From Cranoglanis bouderius (taxonomy: Eukaryota; Chordata; Actinopteri; Siluriformes; Cranoglanididae): 64,000 nt of DNA. Positions 33,801-45,800 of this stretch are shown one piece after another. The stretch covers positions 11,458,501 through 11,522,500 of the forward strand of contig CM042560.1 in assembly GCA_023630585.1 (NCBI GenBank), written 5' to 3'. The notes below the pieces were generated by a model. It did not search any database. It saw only the letters and a program-made list of their open reading frames with translations, and was not told the DNA's origin. A program made the position numbers and the translations under genes. Within the stretch, counting starts at the first letter, position 1. Every line of letters starts with the position of its first letter.

Positions 33801-36800
33801 AACTTTTGTTCATGAGTTTTTGAAAAGTTCAGTAAAAGTTCTTATCAAGTCAATATTGTCACTCGCCCCATAAAAATGGCTACAGCTTGTTTTTGTTGGA
33901 GGATCTGAAAACTATGAGCAATGGAAAATGTAACACCCCTGTGGTTGACGGTTGCCTGGCGACCAGCTGACGTCAAGGCATGCCTGCTTCAAACAGCTGG
34001 CCTTCTTTGCTACAGCAGCTCTGCTGGAGTGAGCTGTTTCATATGCAACAGACAGGAAGTTCATCTGCCTTTTTTTCTCAAGCTCTTTTTTTTCTTTTTT
34101 TTTTTCTTTGCGAGCGGTGCACCCCATTGCACTACAGAGGATATCCACAGAGGGAAATTACCCTTGCACTGCTAATGAGTCGTTGTTTACTCGTGAGAAG
34201 ACGACGCCATGTGCATTTCTCAGACACGCTCAGACCATTGGGGAGTTTCTACTCACTAGGAAGCCACGTGTGGTGCATATTTATACCCTTTTCTTTGTTT
34301 GTGTCTGAGGACATTTGGGTTTCCCTCAGTCCTTAAAGAGGGCTTTCACTTAAAAAAAAGTTTCTAATGTGGCTATAAAGTGCACGAATAGCTGCTACCA
34401 TGATCTGAACACTACGGTCTTTTTTATGTGTTGCTAGTATTTTTAGCAAATGGTAGCATGATGATCATGTTATCATTATTGGCTAGAGTAAGAGAAAACA
34501 CAATTATCTTAGGAAGATGATCTGTTTGGCTAGGTTTCTGAAAACAAAAGTGTTAAAGAACTTGGTTTAGTCTTAGAAATGGGTGGTGAGATGCTGCTTT
34601 TGATGACCCTGAGCTTTACATCACTGCTTTTATTGAAGTGGTGTGTTTGATACCCAGACTATAGCACTCAGGCTGCCATTGCCCCCATCCATAGAGCTTT
34701 CCTATACCACCGAACATCTCATAACAGCTCATATACAGTATGAATAGGCTATGTTGCACAAGGAGGTAATGCTTAACATCCTTGTGCAACATTACTTGTG
34801 ATCAGAGCATAAAAATTGAAATGGGGGGGAGAACCCAATAAAGAGTAATAGTAATGAGTTAATGTTTTTAATCTGTCCTCTCTAACTTATTGATTCAGAT
34901 TTTCCTGGACTGTAAACAACTCAAAACCTAAAGTAAATATTATTAGATGGCTATTATTGTCAACTGTCTCTTGATTTCGCAAAGACTTCGCTGCTTTGAA
35001 AAGTTATCTTGCTTACTCAGAGACATTAGAAAGAAGATAGAAAGCTTGCCAGAATGTTCCACAGGACGTCTGGTTCAGGAGGTGGATAAAGTTACAGCAA
35101 ATTGCTGTTTGTTGTTATAATTTGTGGATTAAAAAATGACTAGCAGCCTTTTTTTTTCAGTGTATGCCAGGGCATAGTGGTAGGGTTCACGTAAAAAAAA
35201 ATAATAATAATAAAAAATAAAAAAATAAAAAAAAATTCTGGTCTAGCCTACTTCTAGTTAAAATCTGAATATGAATACAGATATGAATATTTTGAACAGA
35301 TACAGACAGTGGTATTGCAGAACGCTTAGTATATGTTAATAATGTCTGTCCCAGATATTTCAGTTGTAACAAGATCTTCTAGATGATGATGATTCCTAGT
35401 ATTATCTTTTTATTATTATGACTATTTATTTCATGTAGTTGTTCTGTTAAAAATGTGAACAAATTAGTGTTAGTGTTTTTATACATTTATAGTAATTTTG
35501 AGGCCTTATATTGTCTTTCAGCCTTGTATTTCAGAATATTTTTTCATCTACTGGTCATTGTGTATGACCTTTTGATGTGATCGCTGAGCTTTTGAGTTAA
35601 TGCTGATGTATCATCTGTCGAAATGAAAGGCTAAGCATTTGTTGAGGACATTGCTTTAGGTCAGACTCAGAAACAGCTCACTAATTGCTCGTGGTGAGTT
35701 TCCTATCTGAACAAGGATGTCTGCGTTTTTCTACACATTTGGTCGCAGATGTGGAAAGTATTGTCACCAAGTGCTGGTGCTTTCCTGTCTTCACTTGAGA
35801 GGTTCCTTTCGAGGGGTTAAAAGCCACTTCCTTCTTCGGCAGCACTCAGTGGAAACTTAACAACGCCAAAGAGGTTGAGGGGATGCTGCAAAAAAGCGTC
35901 ATCCATTTCCTTATGCTCAATATAGCTTGCCTGGCTTTTATCAGAACAATGGCATGACCAAGGGTTACCAAGTGCTCTCCTTACGATACGGCACTACCAC
36001 TTCCTCTCTCCAATTTTACGGACCTGAAGGCTATTGATAGCAAGCTCATACAATGAGTGTGGGTGGAGAGCTACAAGTCAAAGCATGTAGCTTAGGCCAT
36101 CACATACAGATGGAATGCTTTGCTTTCCTGGTATTCCTGAAAATCAAACAGCTCAAAGTCAAGGAGGGCAAACGTTTATTGCTATTTTCTGTCAACTGTT
36201 GAGTGCACTGCTCAGTTCTGAGAAATGACTAGATAAAGTATGGAATCAGCAATAAAGGAGACTGTGATCCTAAGCAAAATGAAAAGGCTTATTGGTGCTG
36301 CATGCAAATATCTACACTAACCTTATGCCAGTGTTTTCCCCTGCACCTGAAGAGTTTCAAGATGGTTTCAAGATTATGCTTGCTTATATGAACATGAAAG
36401 AGGTCATTCACTTGAAACTCTCCGTCTGACCTGATACTTGTATATGAATGCTCTTAACCTTTGTTATGACATTTTATTAGTGGTCAACATTAACAGCAAG
36501 TACCCTATTTATTGAATGCAAAGTTATGTTATTTTATGTTTGTTTGTTTGTTTGTTTGTTAGCTCTAATAAAAAAATAAAAAAACATACAGCCTTAACCA
36601 CGCAATTTAATAATCACTCAAGATTAGATTTGATAGCAAAATAGAAATAACAATAGATGTACATTGTTCCGGGTTCTAGGCACTACAGCCATGCAAATAT
36701 TGTCCTGTATGCAAATAAGGGATTCTTCACGATTATAAACTAGTTTGAATGTAAGCTCGTCTGTTTAGTGCGACAAACATCAACAACAATAAATTGATAT

Positions 36801-39800
36801 TTTTGCATAAGGCTGCAGAAAATCAATATATACTATTTTATCTCCATTTATTATTTCCATTTATTCCGATTTGTCGATAAAATCCAAAGGTGAGTAATGA
36901 ATAATAATGAATAATGAATACTATAGCCCTATCTTTACCTCTCTCTACTTAATCCTGTTTTGGAGATATATTTTTAAAAGCTCCTAAAAGTGTTTCAATT
37001 GTGTTTGAAAACCCTTTAAACATTCTATTGGTTATTCAAAGTGGATGGTGCGTCTATCTCCTGCAATTTTAGGCAAAAACCTCATTATCACTCTAACACA
37101 GAAAAGAAGAGCTTGTACAAATTAGCTAGATGACCTCACATAAGTCTGAAAATAATAGTTCACCTCCTGTGAAATAAAGTGGATTATTCACAAAATAAAG
37201 TGACGTGAGCTTTGGGATATGGGGGGCACTCTAACCTATGAGGAGGTACTGATTGGTCTGATACTGTTTTTTCTCTTGCTAAGTCTTACAGCCTCAGGTG
37301 ACCTCGTTTTGATTTTGAAGGACCCTGAGATTTGCTTAGCTTAGCCCTTCGGCTCAAGTTTAAAGGCTTTCCATATGGCCCTGACACTAGTGCATACCAC
37401 ATTGGCACATTTGCATGGCCTGAATGTTTTTTTTAATGCTGTTGTGCAAAGAAACAAATGAGAGGCCCCTTTGCCCTGCCTTTCCCTCAAGTTCTGCCAG
37501 ATAGTGCTCTGGTATGCAGCACACTGGACTTGCACCATCTTGCTGGCACCATGTCGCTTGCTTCACACATCTGGGGTCTCCTTCTTCCTGCAATAAATTT
37601 TCTTGCCACATCTGTCATTCTCATCACCAGAGAGATTCAGGTAATAACTAACCTTTTGTTTTACTGTCTGTGGAGTTGGGCTACCTTTTGTTTGCCGTGT
37701 GGCCATCTAAACTGTTATTAATAATAATAATAATAATCAATATGTGACTACTGAGTTTCTACTCATGATGTTTTAAGTCCTGCTTATTTGCAAGCAAATG
37801 GCCCACAGATGAATCAGAAACATAGCTGTTTATTAGCCAAGGAAATTCCTCTAGCAAGTGCTCTCAAGAATGTAAGATATGTAAGCTCTAAGGTAGACCA
37901 ATTACTGAGCATGTATTTATTACTGAACAGTAGTGGTGTTTCTTATAAATGAATCTGAATAAAATTCCCAGTTAAAATAAACCTATAGCTTTTGATTTTG
38001 TCTCTCAAAAGCTCCACGTATTTCCCTTAAACCATAAGCATAAGATGGTTTAAAGGTGAGCGAAAGTATCCTGTGATGTGCGGATTCTCTAGCAAACACT
38101 GTCTGTCCTGACTTATTTTTAGAACTCAAATAGAGTGAAACCATAAAAGAATGATGGACAGACTCAAATAGAGTGATACCATCCTTTTAAGGAGAGCCCC
38201 ATCGAGGACTTAGAGTGAATTGGAATAACATGGGATGATCTAGCAGCTCGAGTGTACTGAAAAAAACAGCTCTACTGTTGGTGTATTTCCAATGAGTCGT
38301 TCCAGTGCAATATGGTTGCTGGATTTCTGTGGTTTTCTTGACATGTAAAAGAGGCCAGTTGTACACTCTATATGACATGCTGTAATTAGGGCTATTAACA
38401 AGGGCATGAGTGACTTGTCAACATACAATATGTCAACACCTGTACCTGTGTGTACCCTGTTGCTCTGTTCTGTAGCAGGCTGCACTAAATGCCAGGGGGG
38501 AAATTCTGTGTTCATAACCATTCCTGGTGATTGAAACTGATTCTGATAACAATATATTGCTCATTTGCTTTCTGTTTCTCACTTGTGCCATATGGAGGTG
38601 TTTCTGCATGACTTGCAGGTGCTCAGTATGCAGAACACTTAGTATACATCTTTCAGCATAATTCTAGTTCTGTACATGGTTTGTGCTGTATATATAGAAT
38701 GTATTAAGAATGTAATTACACTAACATCACACTGACTTTGCGCATTTTGTCATAAGGCGGCTGTCAGGCTGATCAGGAATAGTCAAAGTGATGAACAAAT
38801 GCATGCAAAACATGTCTCTGGTATTTTTACCTAAAGGTGGTCTGGGGTAACCTCTGCTTTTTGTGTATTTTAATATAGGAAAATGACCCCCTCCTACCCG
38901 AAACTCTCAAGAAACCACCCTCAAAAAGTTACTTAAATTACTATAATAATTGACATTAAATGACATTAAATCAGTGTTTATTCAGATGTGCTCTCAACAT
39001 TTTTTTTTACCACAATGTTTAAATCTCTCACTCTGTCATTGAACAGCATAAATCATGGAAGAAGATCAAGAACATGGTGCAGTGGTCACCTTTTTTAATG
39101 TCCTTCAAAAAGAAGTACCCTTGGATTCAGTTGGCTGGCCATGCAGGTAGGTCTTAGTGAAGGCATAACATTTTACAGCCTGTTTGCTTTATATTTACAG
39201 CCAGATCCAGAATTATTGGCTCCTTTGTTAAAGAGCAGTAAATAAAAATAAATAAATAAATAAATAAAATGTTGTGAAAATGTCTTTGTGGTAGCTTACT
39301 TGTGGTAGCTTTGTGGTAGCTTACTTAAGAGAAATCTATCCTTTAACTGAAGGGAATTTATGAAGGGAAGCAACAAAAACAAACAAACAAAAAACTTCTC
39401 ATGTCACAATTTCTGGCACCTTTGCATTTAGTACTCCCTTTGCCAACATAACAGCACTGGGTTTTCTCCTGTAAGGCTTGAAGAGTTTGGAGAATCCGAG
39501 GCGGTGTCTTCTCAATACAGAACCTCTCCAGATCTTCCAGGGTCCTAGGTCATCTGTTGTGGACTCTCTTATTCAGCTCACCTCAGAGGTTTTCAGTGGG
39601 CTTTAGGTCAGGGGATCAAAAGCTTGATTCTGTGCTCATTGAACCATTTTTATGTGAATTTTGGACATATGTTTTGGATCATTGGCCTGCTGGAAGATCT
39701 CAGCACAGTTGTAGCTTCTTGCCAGATTTTCAATTAAAATCTTTTGGTCCTTCAAGGTTCCCAGGGCATGTGGAACTTCCACTATATTTAACAGTCCATT

Positions 39801-42800
39801 AAGAGATCATTTTTTTCTGTCTCACCATCCTTCTTTTTAATGCCAAACACACCTTGAGCTTTTTTTTTTTTTTTTTTTTTTTGCCAAAAAGCTCTATTTT
39901 TGTCTCATCTGACCATATAACCCAGTTTCAGTCAATGTTCCAGTAGTGTCACTAGTCTCACTAGGCATTTACATTTGTGGTTATATGAAAGAACAGGTTT
40001 TCTAGCAGTCTTTCCAAATAGTTTGTTGGCATGGAGGTGGTGTATAATTGTAGATTTGCAAATTTCCAACCATGATCCTTGGGCTTTTTTTGCCTCTCTC
40101 CTTACTGTATAATTCCTAATTATTGCCCTAACAGTGGATATGGGCATTTTCAGGCATGTACGTAGCTGTTTCCTGATTTACAAAGGTCAGCACACTTTTT
40201 TTGTCTCATTTCATTTGTGTACTTTCTGATTTTCCCCATGTTGATGAGTGACTTAAGGAATTTGACCTCTGTCACCTCATATTTATACTCCATTGAAACA
40301 GGATGTCAGGGATGGCTGCTACACTCAGGTGAACTTAAAAATCTAAAAAGGAACATGGTCCAATTACATTTTTTCATTAAAAAATTCTCAGGGTGCCAAT
40401 AATTGTGACAAGGTTTTGTTAAAAATATTTTTAAAAAATATATTTTCTTACAATAAATTTCTCATATTTTCAGTGTGAGATTTATCAGGTTAATCACAAA
40501 GACATTTTTTGATCATTTTTGTACCAGTGATTCTGAATTTTATTGTATTTGGATGTTTCTGGATTTGTTATATATGAGTAATATGTATAATAAAGTGTTA
40601 TTGTGCTAAGATACTCTTTGAAAGGTGGATTACTCTTTAAAAGGCTTGGGATCTGTGACAGTTGCTGTTGTGCCTCTCTGTGCATCTCTCAGGTAATTTC
40701 AAGGCAGGTGCATATGGCTGCATCCTGAAGAAACACTGTGAGTGTGAGCAGCGCTGCCTGACCCGGTTGATGAACGACGTGCTAAAGCCATATGTCCCAG
40801 CCTACCACGGTGATGTGGAGAAGGATGGTGAGAAGTACAATCAGATGGAAGATCTGCTGGCTGAGTTTGAGACGCCCTGCGTCATGGATTGCAAGATGGG
40901 TGTCAGGTTGGTCTTAAGGATACGCACTAAAGACTGTTTTAGTTGTTGTTGTTTTTTGCACTGCCCACTGCTGTTCCACTGTCCTTTGGTACCCAAGAGA
41001 TACAAAAGTGGAATGTGTTAGGTAATTCCTGGGTGTCCAGTTTTGTAGTTGGACAGTTTTGTAATTATTTCTCCATATCAACGGTGTTAAATCTGTATTT
41101 GCTGAGCTGATATGTGTATTACAAATAGCAATAAACAGTCAAAATCCATTGATATGGGAAAGTTTGTGTTACACAGGACATATCTGGAAGATGAGTTGAC
41201 GAAAGCCAGGAAGAAACCCACTATGAGGGCCGATATGTACCAGAAGATGATTGAAGTGGAAGCAGATGCCCCCACACCAGAGGAACGTGAGCAGAAAGCA
41301 GTTACCAAACCACGCTACATGCAGTGGAGAGAGACCATCAGCTCTACAGCCACACTGGGCTTCCGCATTGAAGGCATCAAGGTGAGATAAATGAGAATAC
41401 TTCATACAAAAATGCTCTATAGTAGGATTAAACCAATGCCAGTGAGCATCAGGGCAAGGGAGCGACTGACCCTAACCCTAACCCACTAACTTTCATTTAT
41501 TAGAAGTCACACTAGCAATGCACACTATACCAAAATCGTTAGTTATACACAATATACCAGACACAATCAAATAGAAAGATTTGATTTAAAAATGTATGGA
41601 ACAATAAATGGTCATAACTGTCTTTTTTATATATTTAAATTAACATATCCATTAAACAAACATGTTTTCCGTAGAGTCTAATTAGAAACGTATTCCATGA
41701 TTCAGCCTTACCAAACATTCTATAGGGTGTGAAGCCACGACTGCTCAGTCCCTCCAGGATTTTTCTGATTTTGCAATCGCAGAAATTAACACAAAATCAA
41801 GCAAACAAGCAATATTTGGAGGAGCTTGCAATTTTTTTTTAAATTACCGCCGATTTTCCGTAGATTTGGGCCAAGGCATCATGGGACATCATCACAACAT
41901 GCATTTAGCCAAAGCCATCTTCAATTCACATGCGTCGAGTATGAGTACAGCTTAAAGGTCTCATTTACGAACAAACATCACTGTGAAAGACCGTGCAAAA
42001 CAATTTTGTGCGATTGCGATTTCGCCAATTCAAGTAGCTTCCCACAAAAAAGCTAATTTTGAAAAAAGGCGCAGCAAAATCAAGCTTTTTTTGCTGCAAC
42101 AATCACAAAAACCTCCGTGAAATCCTGTACGGAGTGACTGATATTCCCGTCCCTATGCATTAATATTGCCACTGAATTTGAGATACATCACTCATATTCA
42201 TTAATCATTAATCATTACATACAGTGGGCGAAAAAATTATTTGATCCCCTGCTGATTTTGTATGTTTGCCCACTGACAAAGAAATGATCAGTCTATAATT
42301 TTAATGGTAGGTGTATTTTAACAGTGAGACACAGAATAACAACAAAAAAATCCAGAAAAATGCATTTTAAAAAATTTATAAATTGATTTGCATTTTAATG
42401 AGTGAAATAAGTATTTGATCCCCTATCAATCAGCAAGATTTCTGGCTCCCAGGTGTCTTTTACACAGGTAACGAGCTGAGATTAGGAGCACTCTCTTAAA
42501 GGGAGTGCTCCTAATCTCAGTTTGTTACCTGTATAAAAGACACCTGTCCACAGAAGCACTCAATCAATCAGATTCCAAACTCTCCACCATGGCCAAGACC
42601 AAAGAACTGTCCAAGGATGTCAGGGACAAGATTGTAGACCTACACAAGGCTGCAATGGGCAACGAGACCATCGCCAAGCAGCTTGGTGAGAAGGTCACAA
42701 CAGTTGGTGCGATTATTCGCAAAATGGAAGAAACACAAAATAACTGTCAGTCTCCCTCGGGCTGGGGCTCCATGCAAGATCTCACCTCGTGGAGTTTCAG

Positions 42801-45800
42801 TGATCATGAGAATGGTGAGGACTCAGCCCAGAACTACACGGGAGGATCTTGTTAATGATCTGACGGTAGCTGGGACCATAGTCACCAAGAAAACAATTGG
42901 TAACACACTATGCCGTGAAGGACTGAAATCCCGCAGCGCCCACAAGGTCCCCCTGCTCAAGAAAGCACATGCATAGGCCTGTCTGAAGTTTGCCAATGAA
43001 CATCTGAATGATTCAGAGGAGAACTGGGTGAAAGTGTTGTGGTCAGATGAGACCAAAATCGAGCTCTTTGGCATCAACTCAACTCGCCGTGTTTGGAGGA
43101 GGAGGAATGCTGCCTATGACCCCAAGAACACCATCCCCACTGTCAAACATGGAGGTGGAAACATTATGCTTTGGGGGTGTTTTTCTGCTAAGGGGACAGG
43201 ACAACTGCACCGCGTAAAAGGGATGATGGACGGGGCCATGTACCGTCAAATCTTGGGTGAGAATCTCCTTCCCTCAGCCACGGCATTGAAAATGGGTCAT
43301 GGATGGGTATTCCAGCATGACAATGACCCAAAACACACAGCCAAGGCAACAAAGGAGTGGCTCAAGAAGAAACACATTAAGGTCCTGGACAGGCCTAGCC
43401 AGTCTACAGACCTTAATGCCATAGAAAATCTGTGGAGGGAGCTGAAGGTTTGAGTTGCCAAACATCAGCCTCGAGACCTTAATGACTTGGAGAGGACCTG
43501 CAAAGAGGAGTGGGACAAAATCCCTCCTGAGATGTGTGCAAACCTGATGGCCAACTACAAGAAACATCTGACCTCTGTGATTGCCAACAAGGGTTTTGCC
43601 ACCAAGTACTAAGTCAAAGGGGTCAAATACTTATTTCACTCATTAAAATGCAAATCAATTTATAATATATATTTTTTGAAATGTGTTTTTCTGGATTTTT
43701 TTGTTGTTATTCTGTCTCTCACTGTTAAAATACACCTACCATTAAAATTATAGACTGATCATTTCTTTGTCAGTGGGCAAACGTACAAAATCAGCAGGGG
43801 ATCAAATAATTTTTTCCCTCACTGTATGTCTCTTGTGAATGAGAGAGTCAAGCAATGTCAGTTGGTGGTTTTTAAAATAAGTATCTGTAAGTGTTGAAGT
43901 ATCTGTGCATTTTGTTAAATCTGTTTCACGGAAACCAGTTTGTCTACTTGTATGTCGTGCCAAAAAGCAGCTAAGCTAGCTAAATTTCACTGAAGAAGGT
44001 AGTAAATACTAGCTAGCAAGATGTATAAATAAACAACAAATTTCTGAAACGTACGCAAATAATCGAACAAAACTTACAATACTTACAATTTATTTACCAT
44101 GCTTACAAATTGCAAAGATAAGCTATACTAGTTCAGTCTATAAGACTGCGGTTGACTAATTGGCACTGATATACTGTATTTAGGTTTGAAATGCTGTCAG
44201 TCAACTTCATTACCGTTTCAATGATTGGCAGTTGGTTATGGGTTTCAGCCCCTTTGCGAGATCTCCCAATCACCATATAGAGAAGCGGTGCATCCGAGCG
44301 AGCCAATCACCATCTGTGATACACTCACTGACTCCCAGTGAAGCATGGCGTCTGGGTGGCCCCACCCAGATGATGTATTAAAAGCTTGTTGATCAATGAA
44401 CATTAATCTTTTCTCCATTTTAACAAAGTATACTTAAATAGGATTCCACTACAGCCGTACATCAGTGGAGTATCTATCAGTGGTGTATCACTCTGGCTTC
44501 TGTTGGCATTTTCACTCAGGCTGCGTTGTTCATCAAAAACAGTTTGCATTAAATGAATGAACAGTGTGATACTACAGTCGAGAGATATTTGAAATTTTGA
44601 TACATTTAAATATTTATAGAATTATAAATGATACACTTAAAGAATTTCCCTGAGAGTGCTGAATAATATATAGACACATTGGTAAACATTTTATTGCCGC
44701 ATTTTACTGAAATCTGAGGGGAGGTTGTATTTCCTATGTAGTCTTAAAGTAATTGCCTATGGTAATGGGTAATGGTAAATTAAATCCAGTGTGAGGTCCT
44801 TCCTTCATAAATTCAAACACAATGCTGGCGTTGTACCTACACTATATAGCCAAAAGTATGTGCACCCCTAACCCATATGTGGTTCTTCCCCAAACTGTTA
44901 CCAAAATGTTGGAAGCACACAATTGTATAGAATGTTTTTGTATGCTGTAGCATTACAGGTTCCCTTCACTGGAACTAAGAGGCCTAAAACCTGTGACAAT
45001 GCCCCTGTGAACAAAGCAAGCTCCATGAAGTCATGGTGTGTTAAGGTTGGAAGAAGGTGGAATAACTCGAGTGTCCTGCACAGAGCCCTGACCTCAACCT
45101 CACTGAACACCTTTCAGATGAACTGAACACCAACTGCACTCCAGACCTCCTCACAAAACATCAGTGCCTGATCTCACTAATGCTCTTGTAGCTGAATGAA
45201 CACAAATCCCCACAACCATGCAAAATCTAGTGAAAAGGAGGGATTAAATCTGGAATGGGTCAGGTGTCCACATACTTTTGGTCATATAGTGTACGTTACA
45301 TAATGAAAAGGGTTCACCCAAGTAGCAGCACAAGATTGCCATTTCTGAAGAAGGTTGGCTCGGATGAATGTTTCTGTCATCCATAAAGGCTGGTGGTGGC
45401 ACCTCCATTTGAACACAACATCAGTTAGTGACAGGCAGCACAAGATTTTGTTTCTCGAAATCTGGCCTTTGCTCACACACAGTGGCGGTTGCTATGCAAA
45501 CCCAAATAAGTCCTCATAGCAAAATGTCAAAAGAACAAAATACTGGTCAGAATGCCTTGGTTAATTGAATTAAACTAGGCTGCCGTGGTTGCATTAAGTC
45601 CGACGAAGAGAGGATTAGGGGAACCTTATTTGGTCTGCAACTTTCCAAATGTCTTCATTAAGACATTTGGAACTGGAGGTTCCTTTTCAGACTTTCCTCT
45701 TGTATAAGGCCATAGAAGGCTAGTGCTTACTTCTCCCTCTTTCTCTTTCTCTGTCTCACTCTCTCACCCTTTCTGTTGTCATGGTTCAGGGATTCCCTGT

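Larger units (their letters stand above)
42222..43824 (+). mobile_element. Tc1-like transposon, full-length (lineage K, copy 1)
   Basis: 1603 bp bounded by CAGTGGGCGAAAAAATTATT and, inverted, CAGTGAGGGAAAAAATTATT, with TA at 42220-42221 and 43825-43826. The TIRs are about 200 bases long. A single transposase gene has three lesions. Two further copies of this lineage at 53935-55316 and 59984-61250 share an internal deletion that this one lacks. Confidence 0.95.

Noticed and set aside
41466..41486. Telomere-like CCCTAA units
   Set aside because: Only about two and a half units (ACCCTAACCCTAACCC); too short to call an interstitial telomeric array.
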